Part shown: positions 35,125 to 47,039 of the stretch, piece after piece
Numbering within the stretch: position 1 is the first letter of the stretch
How the letters are laid out: the number at the start of each line of letters is the position of its first letter
NCBI GenBank assembly: GCA_035772405.1
Contig: JAYKKM010000145.1
Location: 1,461,001-1,525,000, forward strand
Reading direction: 5' to 3'
Length of the DNA: 64,000 nt
Source: Chrysogorgia sp. JL179-B06
Taxonomy: Eukaryota; Cnidaria; Anthozoa; Scleralcyonacea; Chrysogorgiidae
Made by a program: the position numbers and the translations under genes
Notes under the pieces: generated by a model
Told to the model about the DNA's origin: nothing
Databases searched by the model: none
Seen by the model: only the letters and a program-made list of their open reading frames with translations

Positions 35125-36838
35125 CAGGATCTCACTCCCCAAGGTCTAAAATATTTTTTAACCCTGAGTATGAATTAACGTCGAAAACATTTGGTTTTTT
35201 AACAATTTCTCACTTTGAGGCTGTCCTTTAATTGGCGAGTAAAATCATCTGGCATTGGGCCTACAGTAGATAAAATTAGTGCTCGGTTGCTTAAAGATGC
35301 CTGCCCAGCAATAGCGCCATCAATCACATATCTGCTGAATTTGTCCATCCTGCAGTGTCATATTTTCCCGTCCATCTGGAAATGTGCAAGAGTTGTTGCC
35401 TTATTCAAGTCTGGTGATACGAACAGAGCCACCAATTATCGCCCTATTTCAATTTTACCAACTTTGAGTAAATTACTTGAAAGGGCTGTTCATCTCCAAT
35501 TCTATATGGATACTTAAACGAAAACAACCTATTGACTAAAAAACAATTTGGCTTCCGTTCTAAGCGTTCTACAAATACTGCACTGGCAAGCTTTGCGGAC
35601 GATATCTTGAGCACAATGGAAAACGGTAACTTGTGTGGAACTGTCTTTTTAGATCTGTCAAAAGCGTTCGACACGGTAAACCATATGATTTTATTAAATA
35701 AGTTGAGAACAATTGGAGTTTGTAGCGACAATTTGTTATGGTTTCAGTCTTATCTGAACTGTCGTCGTTTACGGACTTCATGTGGTCCTGAATTGTCTGA
35801 TCCTCTTATTTGTGAAATAGGCGTCCCACAAGGTAGTATATTGGGTCCTCTACTGTTCCTGGTGTACATCAATGATCTGCCCAATGTAGTAGTTGAGCAC
35901 TCGAAAGTGTCTCTTTATGCTGATGACACTGTGTTGTACTATTTCTCTTCTACTATTAATGACTTGGAAGAAAAGCTTAATGCCGACCTTCAAAAGATTG
36001 GTGATTGGCTTAAAGATCACCAACTGACTCTTAACATCAAGAAAACGAAAGCTATGATTATTGGTAGTGGAAGGAAACTGACCAGCTTGACCTCAGCCTC
36101 CATCAAGGTATCAAAGCATCTAGACCACCTTTGCTCTAAAGTTAACAAGCGTTTAGGTCTGTTGAAAAGAATAAAACATCTCCTTCCACGTTTTGCAAGA
36201 GTCCTCTACTACAACAGTTTAATCCAACCTCTCTTTGACTATGGAGACGTCATTTGGGGAGACAAATATAACTGTACCATAATGCATAATCTACAAATCC
36301 TTCAGAGTAAAGCAGCAAAAATAATTTTGAACCGTCCACTGTATTCGTCTGCCACTGAAGCTCTTAACAGTCTGGACTGGATGGATCTCTCCCAGCGGAG
36401 ACGTTATCATAGGTGTCTTCACATATTTAAATGTATTAATGGATTGACCTTCTCTAATTTAAACTTAATTGCAGTTAAAGAAACGCATAATTATAATACT
36501 AGATCGAAGAACAATTTGCGTCTGCCTAGAGTTAAGAGAAACTGGGGTAAGCAGAGACTAGCTTATCATGCTGTTAACGATTGGAATAGCCTGAATGAAA
36601 ATATTAGAAATTCTGAGAACCTGTTACAGTTTAAAACCAACTTTAAAAAGCATGTTTGAATGTATTTTTATCTTTTATACGTGATATTTTATGAATCTTT
36701 ATCTTTGTCATATATATATATATAAATATATATATATTTTTTACTTTTTTATTTTATGTATCCTACTTATAGTACTGTACTTCTCTGAAAATCACTAATG
36801 TGAGAGAGTTTCCTGGCAATAAATATTATTATTATATA
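35125..36838 (+). mobile_element. 5'-truncated LINE, CR1/L2-like
   Basis: Begins around 35125 in coding sequence (FFNPEYELTSKTF, in a frame broken near 35224) and ends near 36838 with CAATAAATATTATTATTATA, a short ATT microsatellite tail. The 3' untranslated region contains (AT)n runs at 36708-36735. The reverse transcriptase is described separately. Confidence 0.88.
35215..36659 (+). pseudogene. LINE reverse transcriptase with YADD box, two lesions
   Basis: RT motifs in order: TVDKISARLLKDACPAIAPS, TNYRPISILPTLSKLLE, KQFGFRSKRSTNTALASF, FLDLSKAFDTVNHMILL, GVPQGSILGPLLFLVYIND and SLYADDTVLYYF (catalytic YADD near 35915). The C-terminal region contains LNRPLYSSATEALNSLDW and NYNTRSKNNLRLP. 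A frameshift near 35505-35515 separates the first ~100 codons from the rest. Between SASIKV and SKHLDHLCSKVNKR (near 36107), roughly 20 residues usually present in this family (the FKYLGV segment) are missing in frame, so an internal deletion has occurred. It is non-functional. Confidence 0.9.
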
Positions 36839-37980
36839 GTAAAATAACAAAGAGAGAGAGAGAGGGCGGTTTTTCTGGTTTAGAAGGGAAAGGGTTAACG
36901 AAGAGAGATGGGCAGATACAAGATAGGCCCAGTTAACCCTCTCCCACCTAGAGGCTCTCCCTTGATGTGTAAAATCGTCTGGCATTTAACAGAGTAAAAT
37001 AACAGCGGTTTTGGCTGTTCTAACGAGGGAAAGGGTTAATATATTGTATACATACCCTGTAATTAACAATATAATAGGAGGATAATTCCTTTGTATTTTA
37101 AGATTTGAATAATTTAAATAATGTTTTTTTGAACTATAACAGCTTGTGTACTATAAATATGTATATGTCTGGTATTTTCTTAAATAAATTTAATATATTA
37201 TTTGGTACAAACTTGTACATATGATACAAATCAAACATAGCACATTTTGTAGAGACACATCAAACATAGCACTTGCTAAATGTTCAAAATATAAGCATTT
37301 AATTGGTAAGATTTTTTTATTCCAAGGACAAACCGTGGTGTTTATAATTAGCAAACTATATTATATGCAATGCTCTAGAATAAGAATTATTTTTCTAATT
37401 TGTATAATTTCCTTGTCCCCTGTCATAATTTAAATATGGTCTTACAAGCGTGCATATTAGCATCGTCCAGTGCAAAATTGTGATTTCCAGAGATTTGAAA
37501 GTCACAAAATTGTGTCTGTTATTTTGTGTGTTAGTTCAAATGACTCAGCTAAGCAACCAGATCATGTAGGAGGAGTGGTACTGGTATTTCAAAATCCAGC
37601 CCTCTTACTGGTTGCAATTTGTGATCTACAAATACACTGCGTGCGAGGTCTGGGGACGATCGATAGGGAAAATCCCGCAGGGAGTTAGGATGAAACTCTA
37701 GGAGAGATAGAACAGGTGGGCTGTATTATACGCTTCCTGTTTTAAAGTGCACCTAACACCCTTTCATGAATAGCATTATCGTTTTTGGTACTTAAAATGA
37801 TGAAGAATGACACTAACAATTCTTCAATATCTATTTTCGTTCTTGAGGTATTCAGTTATATGTGATATGTTGATGAGGTCATAGCAGGCAAACAACGTCG
37901 TTGCAATTCTAAAATTTGTGTATATCAATCAAAAGTGGAAGTAACTGTTTATATTACTGATTTGCTAAATAAATATAAAC
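36839..37980. other. Simple repeats and unique DNA, no gene
   Basis: (GA)n at 36853-36865. The phrase AGTAAAATAACA followed by GGGAAAGGGTTAA occurs twice, at 36837-36897 and 36994-37040, as a short direct repeat. The remainder is AT-rich with no recognisable gene. Confidence 0.6.
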
Positions 37981-38312
37981 CTATACTCGTGCTTTGAGAT
38001 CATCAGACCGTAATCTGCTACTTGAGCCAAAATCGGTTTCGGCACAAAAACTGTGGAATTCATTACCACAGGAAATTAGAAGCTTTGATATGTTAGGTAA
38101 TTTTAAGTCAGCAGTTAAGACTTTTCTTTTTTTAAATTAATAGATTTTTTGTAGATTTATGTAGTTTTTGTAGATTTATGTAGTAGACTTTATCTTATAA
38201 TGAAACTGTAATAAGTTTTATAAGTATATTTAAGAATATATTGTTGTAAGAGCATTGAGATTATTGTATAATGCTCCTAATACGTCTATTATTATTATTA
38301 TTATTATTAAAT
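37981..38312 (+). mobile_element. LINE 3'-end fragment
   Basis: The frame YTRALRSSDRNLLLEP followed by SVSAQKLWNSLPQEIRSFD and TFLFLN, then a stop at about 38140, is the characteristic C-terminal tail of CR1-like LINE ORF2 proteins. An AT-rich untranslated region and an (ATT)n tail at 38288-38312 follow. Severely 5'-truncated. Confidence 0.8.
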
Positions 38313-39061
38313 AAAGTTTTTGTGCATAGATAAAAATAGCTTGTAAATTTGGTAAATATATTATCCATTTGAATATAAGCACCTCTATCATTTCGTTTTT
38401 GTATTATGAATATAAAACCCTGGTAAATGTAGTTCTTGCTATAGTTTTTGTCAACGAAACGAAGCAAAAATATGACAGTATGATAGACTGACTTTTTAAA
38501 TCAAAGTTCAAAAACTCCTTTGTTTTTAACCCGATATAAAACAACACTTGAACATCAAAGGAAGCGTTTGCCGAATACGCTCTGATTATAAAAAAATATT
38601 CTGTTATATGGAGATTTACGAATTGTTTGAAGTGATTTGCTTTAAGATTCGCTACCTCCTTTGCAGGCGGATCAGTGGACTGCAGAACAAACAAAAAATA
38701 GGCCTTACTCTGAGGCAATTCTGTGCAGTGAAAGAAATATTAAACAGGCAAAGTTTCAGTCTTGTAAGCATGAAAAGTCGATTAAAAACTCCAAGACACA
38801 TACATAAAAATATACAGTGTAATAAAATGAATGGCTTGAATACCAGTATTATCGAAACGAGATCAAAATAAGGTCAACTGTTGAGTGTTGAGATCAAGTA
38901 AATAGCAAATTTTCATTCGAAAACGTGTTTATAAAATATTAAACATGTACACAAGAGCTCTGATTATCGAAACACGGGAATTTTTAATTTTTGAGGTCTT
39001 GTACACACAAAAAGCAAATCATAAAATATAGCCCTCTTCCGGCCCTTTCTCAATATATGAG
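38313..39061. other. No gene recognised
   Basis: Short frames on both strands (38404-38871) overlap one another and have no recognisable domain. Nothing else was identified. Confidence 0.5.
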
Positions 39062-39222
39062 CAACCGAAATTTAAAATTATTATAACATCAACCCAAGTC
39101 AATTTTAGGGTTAGGATTTGGGTTAGGATTAGGATTAGGGTTAGGATTAGGGTTAGGGTTAGGATTAGGGTTAGCGATTATTTGAATTTCGGTTTGTTCA
39201 TATATCGAGAAAGCGCCAATCT
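39062..39222. mobile_element. Small element with internal TTAGGG-like repeats, copy 2 (inverted)
   Basis: Inverted relative to 22314-22415: starts CAACCGAAATTTAAAATTAT and ends AATTTCGGTTTGTTC, with the extension ATATCGAGAAAGCGCCAAT also shared. Between the ends are about twelve degenerate telomere-type repeats (TTAGGG, TTAGGA, TTTGGG). The array is longer than in the other copy, so repeat number varies between copies. Confidence 0.8.
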
Positions 39223-39574
39223 TCCCTGTTAATTTTCACAAGATTTTGCAAAAATAGGCCGAAAATATACAAAGCAACGCTATTAGCGACCAAATGGTTT
39301 TCCGTGCAGGATACTGTGATGCAGCAAACACGCGGGATGTTGCGAGACTTTCGAAAAGCGTCTTTTTCGAAAAAGCGTCTCTTTCGAAAAACGTCTTCCG
39401 AGAGAGGTGATATGCCATGTAAATAAATCAAATCAAACAGTACCTTTTTTAAAATATAAAGTCTTAAAAATATAAAGTCTTAAAATAATAGTCTTTTTTA
39501 AATATTGGTGTAAAATATTATAAAAAGTCATTATAAAATGTTAAAAACTAAATATTCTCATTCATGATATTAAT

Positions 39575-40016
39575 CTAGTTAAATGCTATATTAAACAAAT
39601 ATGTCTTAAGTTCTTTCGTTAATGTTGTGATTGACTTAATATCCCTGAGTTGAGATGGAAGTAAATTCCACAACTTGGTTGCTGCGGCGACGAAGGTCCT
39701 ATCACCAAGGGTTGGTAGGGTCTTTATTACAAGGGGGCAAAGTAATAATTTAATATTAGATCTCAGAGCATATATAGTTTGATTTAGGCTTAACAGTCAC
39801 CAGGTCACATATATATTTAGGAGCGAGTCCATAGATGGCTTTGAAAGTAAGTAAAGTAATTTTGAAGTCTACACAAAATTTTATGGGCAGCCAGTGTAAT
39901 TCTAGCAAGCAAGGGGTAATGTGATAGAACTTGGGGGCACGGAACACCAATCTTGCTGCTGCATTCAAGACACGTTGCAATTCATTCAGTTGGAATTTCG
40001 GTAAACCGTAGAGCAA
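39575..40016 (-). pseudogene. LINE ORF2 C-terminal fragment
   Basis: Minus-strand peptide LPKFQLNELQRVLNAAARLV then PKFYHITPCLLELHWLP and FKAIYGLAPKYI is the post-RT region of a CR1-like LINE. After a stop near 39756, a second frame continues as TLGDRTFVAAATKLWN and LLPSQLRDIKSI, ending LFNIAFN at 39575. The two parts are in order and separated by one lesion. Both the 5' part and the tail are missing or unrecognised. Confidence 0.82.
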
Positions 40017-40611
40017 AGCGTTGCAATGATCTAGATGGTGGTTACAAATGCATGGATTAGCAACACCAGTTCATAACATTGTTTGATTCTTGTCTTATTT
40101 CACATGCTATGGGTGGCAGTGAAGTCAAGATAGAGAAAATCCATGTATGGTTTACTGCAATAATGGGTTGAAAAGGGGCTCATAAAAATGTCATCCACAC
40201 TGGACAATTGATGAACTTTGGGTCCACTCCCTTGCACTAAATTTTCAGTTTCCCAACCTTTATTCTATATTTGTCTGATGTATAACTAATATTCTAATTG
40301 TATGCAATTTTAAATTTTCCTTCAATAGGGGATACATAATGGTAATGAACCTATATATCCAGGTGCAAATGTGTCAAAGCCTTCTTCTTATTTTGAGTTT
40401 CATCGGTTGAGACATAAATTGACAGATGTGACTTTAATAGATTTGTTGTTGCTGTTAAATATCTAAATGAGATACTGGCAATGAGATACTGTACTCAGGA
40501 ATAGTTTGTAAACCACAAACTGGATCAAGTGTATGTCACTGCTAAATGCTAAACAGAAATGTTCAACCCATTTTAATCACAAACACATCTTAAAACATTA
40601 AATTTTACCTT
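40017..40611. other. No gene recognised
   Basis: AT-rich sequence, no coding frame or repeat identified. Confidence 0.5.
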
Positions 40612-40793
40612 GGTGAGCACTCAGCACAGTAGCGAAGTTAGCCATAGCAACTGGTCTTGCTATGCAAATTTTTGAACGATTTACATATTCAGATCTTTAG
40701 AAATGTATTGTTTTCAAAATATGCAGATGTTTATAAATTAGCATAGCATGACCAGTTGCTATGGCCAGCTTCGCCACTGGGTGAGCATCATCA
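40612..40793. mobile_element. hAT-like foldback MITE (CAGTRGCGAAG ends)
   Basis: Inverted arms: CAGTAGCGAAGTTAGCCATA with GCAACTGGTCTTGCTATGC at the left, and GCATAGCATGACCAGTTGC with TATGGCCAGCTTCGCCACTG at the right. The 8-bp word GGTGAGCA lies on both sides (40612-40619 and 40786-40793), a candidate hAT-type target duplication. On the left, 6 bp (CTCAGC, then A) separate it from the CAG terminus, so the fit is imperfect. Confidence 0.7.
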
Positions 40794-40968
40794 TTAGTAT
40801 ATACTTACTTGGATGTAATTCATTTAAATAATATTTGATTTGTATCTGTAGATTCACTATTATTGTTCATCATGCAAGTCCTACATGGGAGAAGATCCCA
40901 GGATCCAGACAATGTGAACATTGCAAAACTTTGTTTTGTGGTTCGCAGAACATGACAGAAGGCAATTA

Positions 40969-42231
40969 GTTCATTTACATACCTGTAAAACAGCAGATTG
41001 AAAGTATATTATCAGACCCTAAGCTGTACAAGCTCTTGACCAACCGGGATTTGGAGAACACAGATACTGTGAATGACGTAACTACAGCAAACCTCTACAA
41101 AGAACTTATAAACAGACATGGTTTTACAGGCAATGACATGTCTTTAACACGGAACACGGATGGAATTCCCATTTTCAAATCATCCAAGTTTGCAATTTGG
41201 CATCTCCAAGCATCTCTGAATGAACTTCCTCCATTTACCTGCGAGCCAAACACATTTTGCAAATGGGTTTATGATTTGGTGGCAAGCCTGTTATGAACAC
41301 ATTTTGTTCTCTATGTGTATGGTGTTTACACACTTTTAGGTGATTCCGTTAGCACTAGATCTATCACTCTTTCCGAAGCTTGTTTAACAAAATTTGCAAT
41401 TGAGATGGAAGAGTTATATGGAATATCCAGTTGCACATTTAACGTCCATTGTTTAATCCATCTTGCACATTGTGTCAAAGATGGTGGTCCACTATGGGCT
41501 ACCTCTGCATTTACTTTAGAGGCACACAATCATGTCATAAATATGTTCAGTGGAACACAGTATGTTCCTCATCAGATTGTAAATACGTTTTTACTCAAGA
41601 ATAAGATAGCATCACTTACAAGGTCATGCACTGATGATAACTCTAGCTCCACAGTCATAAATACTTTACACAAGTTGAATGACAATGCTAAGTATGAGCA
41701 CGGCAAAGGTTCTGATGGTTTAAGTACATTATGTTCAGAGAAGTTTATTATAATTGTGCATGTAAGGTACTTGCTCTGAAAAATCTCTTAAGTAGAGATG
41801 TAGTTAATCGATCAGGAGTATTGTATGAGAGGTTTCTTTATGATCATAACCTGCATTCTATCAAGAATTATACAAGAGAAAAACGGCACAGTAATTATAA
41901 TGTATCTTTTGTTCACTCTAACTATGCATATGGTATGATATTAGGTCTGTTAGAGATCAAACCATCTTGTTTATGTAATTCTCTAATTTTGCAGTATTGT
42001 AAGTGTACTAAGTACAAAGTAGTTATCATACAGCCTATGGTTGTTACTGATATAAAAGTATTATTTAGAGATTCAGATTTTAGAGTTACCAGCAAATTTA
42101 TTGCTGAAGTTAAAGTTGTAGAAGATGTAACAGCTATATTCCCTTCACAGATTCTAAGGACACTTATTAGTGTAAATTTAGAAAACAATAGTTACTTTTG
42201 TCCTTTACCGTATCGAATATATGGTGACTAG
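40969..42231 (+). pseudogene. EnSpm/CACTA-type transposase remnant
   Basis: Three successive plus-strand frames give a recognisable C-terminal half. 40969-41296 holds FIYIPVKQQIESILSDPKLY and the hallmark NTDGIPIFKSSKFAIWHLQA with ELPPF. 41315-41779 holds LLGDSVSTRSITLSEACLTK, MEELYGISSCTFNVHCLIHL, DGGPLWATSAFTLEAHNHVI and GTQYVPHQIVNTF. 41731-42231 holds the C-terminal YERFLYDHNLHSIKNYTREK and RVTSKFIAEVKVVED up to YRIYGD. An in-frame stop near 41296 and a frameshift near 41750 break it, and the N-terminus is not seen. The N-T/S-DG-P-x-F-K-S-S-K motif is typical of EnSpm-like transposases. Confidence 0.8.
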
Positions 42232-42639
42232 CTGTGTTAAAGAACCAAATACTGACATTTTGAGCCAAAGCGTTTCATTAGAGTAGATATACAGTATACT
42301 GTAGTTAGATCTACGATTTTATTTAATATGCACTGTTATCACTAAACCTGAATATCGTATTTAAGTTTATGTAAAATAAAGTTTGTTTATACAAACAATA
42401 TTTTGTGTATAAAAAGTACACACTTGCATGTTATTGAGTAAATGTATTGGCGGCTTATGTATCAACTCATTCCTATACCTAGACAAGTGAAATTATCTTG
42501 TGCAATTAGCCTGGGTAAAATTGCAGGATGCTAATGTCTAAGTAGGAATTATAGTTAATAAAAATTGAGATGTGAATTGTGAATAGAAAAGTCATTACAG
42601 TTCATATTATTACTATACATATGTCATATATAGAATATT

Positions 42640-42945
42640 CCTAATGATAAGGAATGTTCTATATTTATGATTTCAAAATCCAATAGAAATTCCTTAAAAA
42701 ATTCTGCCATTCATTACAGAGTATTATATAGAATATTCAATAGGATTTGGAAATCCAATAGAATATTCTAACATTGATAACAGAATATTCTATAGAATAT
42801 TCCAAATGCTATACAATATTCTATAGGATTTGGAAACTCAACAGAATTATTGTAACATTCATTACAGAATATTCAAAATCCTATGGAATATTCTATAGGA
42901 TTTGGAATATTCTATAGAATATTCTATAGAATTCTAAGGAATATG
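42640..42945. repeat. GAATATTCTATAGAATATTC palindrome cluster, copy 1
   Basis: Repeated near-palindromic phrases built from GAATATTCTATAGGATTTGG and its complement, including the perfect palindrome GAATATTCTATAGAATATTC. The cluster is repeated, somewhat shorter, at 46745-47030 within copy 2 of the tandem duplication. Confidence 0.85.
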
Positions 42946-42954
42946 TTCGCATGG

Positions 42955-44960
42955 GTGGTCTTTCCATGTTAAACATTCGTCAATTATGATACCCAGAAAT
43001 GTCGTGTTCTTTACTTGTTTGATGTTTTGATTGTTAATTTTAATTGTTGTGTTGTGTTTTGTTTTTTTGTTATGAGATTTAAATCAAATAAATTTTGTTT
43101 TTGAAATGTTAATTGATAATTTATTTATACTAAGCCATTCAGCTATTTTATCAATTTCTATTTGTATAATTTCGTTGATTTTTTTAAGACAATTGTTACT
43201 GTAAAATACATTTGTATCATCTGCAAATAATATCATTGAAACTATTTGACTGCAGTTTTGAATGTCATTAATGTATAAAAGAAATAGGAGTGGTCCTAAT
43301 ATTGACCCCTGAGGAACACCACTTGTGATTGTCATTTCTTTTGATTTTACTTGGTTGTATTTTACAATTTGTTTCCTATTCTCTAAGTGCTTTTGACAAA
43401 TCTAGAAATATACCAATTGTGTATTCGCCTTTATCGTCCCCTTCGCAGCCGTCAGTTCGAGTTCGTTCTACACTCCTCTCAAGTACCGGCTGCTCACCCG
43501 AGAGCTACATTCCATTCCCTTTGTGTACATGGACCAATGAAATTACACCATTGTCGTGCTAAATAAAGCCATCCTGGCTGCATGGTGTTGCTAAATAAAG
43601 CTAATATTTTGAAATGTTTAGCCTAGAACTTCACAAAATTTACGAAGAATATTGTTTTAAGTATGTTCTTGCTGCGGCCCATGCAAATAAATAAGCGTGA
43701 ATGTCAGAGAGCGTTAAGAGAAATTTAAGATTGTAAACAAAAGGTGTTTAGATTCTTAATCGACTGCCTGTTTACTTGAAAGCTAATATATCGCTTACTA
43801 TAGCTCAGAGCTTTACAAAGTTGATGAAGATTGGTATTTACAGTATACTATTATGAATATGTTCTTGCTGGTCATGTATATAAATATGTGTAAAAATCTT
43901 TAAAAAAGCTACAAGCATCGGTGACATGTATCTAGCGGATAATAACTGTTTAATGTGGGCCGGATATCTGGCCATGTCTTGCCAGCAACGTCGATGTTAT
44001 TCAGTTTCATATTCCTGGCACAGTAGTGGCGCTTTTAACTTTATTTTATGTACATGTATTCTACTGTAATTCACAGATAATACAACATCATCTTTATATT
44101 GATTCTATTTACGCAAACTTTTTACTGAACTAGTTCTCAAACGGTCGAAGGTCAGGTTTCTAGATATTGGAAGTCTGACTCTGATTGGTCAACAATTGGA
44201 AAGGAATTTGCTGCTCGGGTAAGCAGCCGGTAGTTGAGGGGAGTGAGAACGACCTCGAACTGACGGCTGCGAAGGAGACTACTTTATCTATTACTCTTGT
44301 TATTTTGTCTACAAGTTCAATAATGGCAAGTTCAGTAGATCTGTTTTGTCTAAAACCATACTGATGTTTTGATAAGATCTTGTTTTTTTTTCAATATATT
44401 TAATTAGTCTTTTGTACATAAGTTTTTCTAGTAATTTAGAGAAACAGGAAAGAACTGATACTAGCCTATAGATTTCAAAGTAGTTTTTTTCATTTGATTT
44501 GAAAATTGGCGTCACCAATATTTTAGATAGTCTGGAATACTTCCATGTACAAATCTCAAATTAAATATATGTGCCAGAGGTTTAGAAATTTCCTTTCCAG
44601 TTAGTTTTATACATTAGCATTAATGTCATCATACCCAGGGCTTTTATTTTTATTTATATTACTTATTTCAATTTCTACTTCACTTTCAGTTATTGGATCG
44701 AGAAACATACTATCTTTGTAGTTGTTATAGTAAGATATTGATTATATGTTTTCTCGGTATTGTTAGGATTTTTTTTTCTAGTTCAGGACCAATATTTACA
44801 AAATATTTATTGAATTCATTTGCTATTTCAATGAGATTTTTTATTATACGTTTTCCAACACTAAATTCTTTCGGTAGTTCTTTAATTATTTTGTCTTTGT
44901 AAAGGATTTCATTTAGTATCCGCCATGTCATCTTTGTGTTATGTTTGTATTTTATCAGTT
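42955..44960 (-). pseudogene. LINE fragment (copy 1), split by a MITE
   Basis: Minus-strand RT pieces. Near the right, NEILYKDKIIKELPKEFS and NEFNKYFVNIGPELEKKI (linker, 44931-44725); then VTPIFKSNEKNYFEIYR with VSVLSCFSKLLEKLMYKRL (44518-44309). Beyond the inserted MITE come SGVPQGSILGPLLFLLYIND, ILFADDTNVFYSNN and EIDKIAEWLSINKLSINISK (43335-43084). The catalytic box is FADD. The 3' end of the LINE is replaced by the palindrome cluster at 42945. Several frameshifts; non-functional. Confidence 0.85.
43436..44279. mobile_element. 844-bp non-autonomous DNA transposon (Mutator-like?)
   Basis: Inverted ends: GTCCCCTTCGCAGCCGTCAG at the left and CTGACGGCTGCGAAGGAGAC at the right. The similarity extends inward about 70 bp (GAGTTCGTTCTACACTCCTC; CGGCTGCTCACCCGAG). 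The interrupted LINE reads continuously at 47600-47630 in copy 2, which gives the empty site. Flanks are GCCTTTATC (43427-43435) and TACTTTATC (44280-44288): a 9-bp duplication of which 7 positions still match. No coding capacity. Confidence 0.88.
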
Positions 44961-45582
44961 GTTCTTCATAATATATTTATTAGATTATATTTATTGAGAT
45001 TCAGAGATTCAGAGATTTACTGATATAAAAGTATTATTTAGAGATTCAGATTTTAGAGTTACCAGCAAATTTATTGCTGAAGTTAAAGTTGTAGAATATG
45101 TAATAGCTACAGTATATCGCCTTCACAGATTCTAAGGAAATGTATTGGTGTAAATTTAGAAAACAATAGTTACTTTTGTCCTTTACCGTATCGAATATAT
45201 GGTGACTTGCTGTGTTAAAGAACAAAATACTGACATTTTGAGCCAAAGCGTTTCATTAGAGTAGATATACAGTATACTGTAGTTAGATCTACGATTTTAT
45301 TTAATATGCACTGTTATCACTAAACCTGAATATCGTATTTAAGTTTATGTAAAATAAAGTTTGTTTATACAAACAGTATTTTGTGTATAAAAAGTACACA
45401 CTTGCATGTTATTGAGTAAATGTATTGACTTATGTATCAACTTCCTGTATTTCACTCATTCCTATATACAAGTGAAATTATCTTGTGCAATTAGCCTGGG
45501 TAAAATTGCAGGATGCTAATGTCTAGGTAGGAATTATAATTAATAAAAATTGAGATGTGAATTGTGAATAGAAAAGTCATTA

Positions 45583-46718
45583 TAATAATAATAATAATAA
45601 TAATAAGCTTTATTTACTCAGGGTAACTCCATCAGTCAAATAACTGTTCTCCCTGGAGGCCCTGGTTGATCTAACTAAATACATGAGTAATTTATAATTA
45701 AATATAACATGAATTAATTACAATGAGTTGCTAAGAATTATAGTTTAAAATACAACAATGAAAATTTAAATTATTATGAGTAGGACTAAGCAGTAAACAC
45801 GACTAATTAATTAATATTAATGTAAGCTCTTTTAAATGCTGCAAGATAATTTGCGTTTTTAACATCAAATGGAAGTAAATTCAAAATTTGTGCTGATGAG
45901 TATCTAAATGTTCGTTTTAGATTATTTGTCTTTGGCTTAGGGAGAACAAAATTCTCCTTTTTTCTAGTGTTATAGGTGTGTCTATCCATATGACGAACAA
46001 GATTAACATTTACACCCTCTGATTCCATATGTAAACATTTGTACATAAGTATGGCTTTATGTAAATGTCTTCTCTTCTCTAGCTTACACCAATTCAGGTC
46101 TGATAGTACTTCATCTGAAGGTGTCATGATATCCCGATTCATAATTACTTTAGCGGAACGATTTTGGAGCCTCTGTATTTTTGTTTTAGACGACTCATTG
46201 CAGATGTCCCATACAACGTCGCAGTAATCAAATAGGGGCAAAATAGTTGATTGATACACTAGCTTGGTAGTTGCAATATATGTTAAGGAAGGGACGGATT
46301 CGCTTTAAAAGGCCAACTCTAGACGATACCTTTTTACATAAGTTGTCGATGTGAGGTGTCCAGGTTAGGCTAGGATCCAGCGTTACTCCCAAATACTTTG
46401 ATTTTTCGACTCTCTTAATATTAGTATCGCAAAGATGAAGTTGGATTGGTTGATAATTACTCAGTCTCTGAGATGTTCCAATTAATATGTATTCAGACTT
46501 TCTTGTATTTAAAACAAGACCATTAGCTTCTAGCCATTCAGAGATGGATTCCAAATCATTGTTTAGTTTCTGTTCAATTTCATTGGGGTCTTTGCTACTA
46601 AAGAAGAGTTCAGTATCATCGGCCAACATATTTATTGATGCATGAGAAATACATGCGGGTAAACTATTCACGTAGATTAAAAATAGCAGAGGTCCAAGAA
46701 CAGACCCTAAGAACAGAC
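45583..46718 (-). mobile_element. 5'-truncated LINE inserted in copy 2, TSD CATTA
   Basis: Begins with an (ATT)n tail read on the minus strand (45583-45605) and is truncated at its 5' end at 46718 in the RT motif SVLGPLLFLIYVN. The 5-bp word CATTA flanks it (45578-45582 and 46719-46723), and copy 1 at 42593-42597 shows the empty site with a single CATTA. Coding pieces: INMLADDTELFFSSKDPNEI (LADD in place of YADD), VEKSKYLGVTLDPSLTWTPH, SSRVGLLKRIRPFLN; after a frameshift near 46255, STILPLFDYCDVVWDICNES, RHTYNTRKKENFVLPKPK and ending FKRAYININ. The 5-bp duplication is short for a LINE, but the empty site confirms it. Confidence 0.93.
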
Positions 46719-47039
46719 CATTACAGTTCATATTATTACTATACATATGTGGTATATAGAATATTCCTAATGTTAAGGAATGTTCTATATTTATGATTTC
46801 AAAATCCAATAGAACATTCCTTAAAAAATTCTGTCATTCATTAGAGAATATTCTATAGAATATTCAATAGGATTTGGAAATCCAATAGAATATTCTAACA
46901 TTGATAACAGAATGTTCCAAATGCTATACAATATTCTATAGGATTTGGAAACTCAATATAATTATTGTAACATTCATTACAGAATATTCAAAATCCTATG
47001 GAATATTCTATAGAATTCTAAGGAATATGTTCGCATGGG

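Larger units (their letters stand above)
42043..44990. repeat. ~3-kb tandem duplication, copy 1
   Basis: Starts at TTACTGATATAAAAGTATTA and contains, in order, the 3' end of the EnSpm remnant, a block of GAATATTCTATAGAATATTC palindromes and a minus-strand LINE fragment. The same order recurs from 45017 (offset 2,974 bp). Copy 1 alone carries the MITE at 43436-44279 and lacks about 93 bp of LINE (between CTCTAAGT and GCTTTTGACA). Confidence 0.88.

Noticed and set aside
39100..39180. A true telomere or chromosome end
   Set aside because: The repeats are degenerate, short, internal, and bracketed by element ends that recur at 22314 in the opposite orientation.
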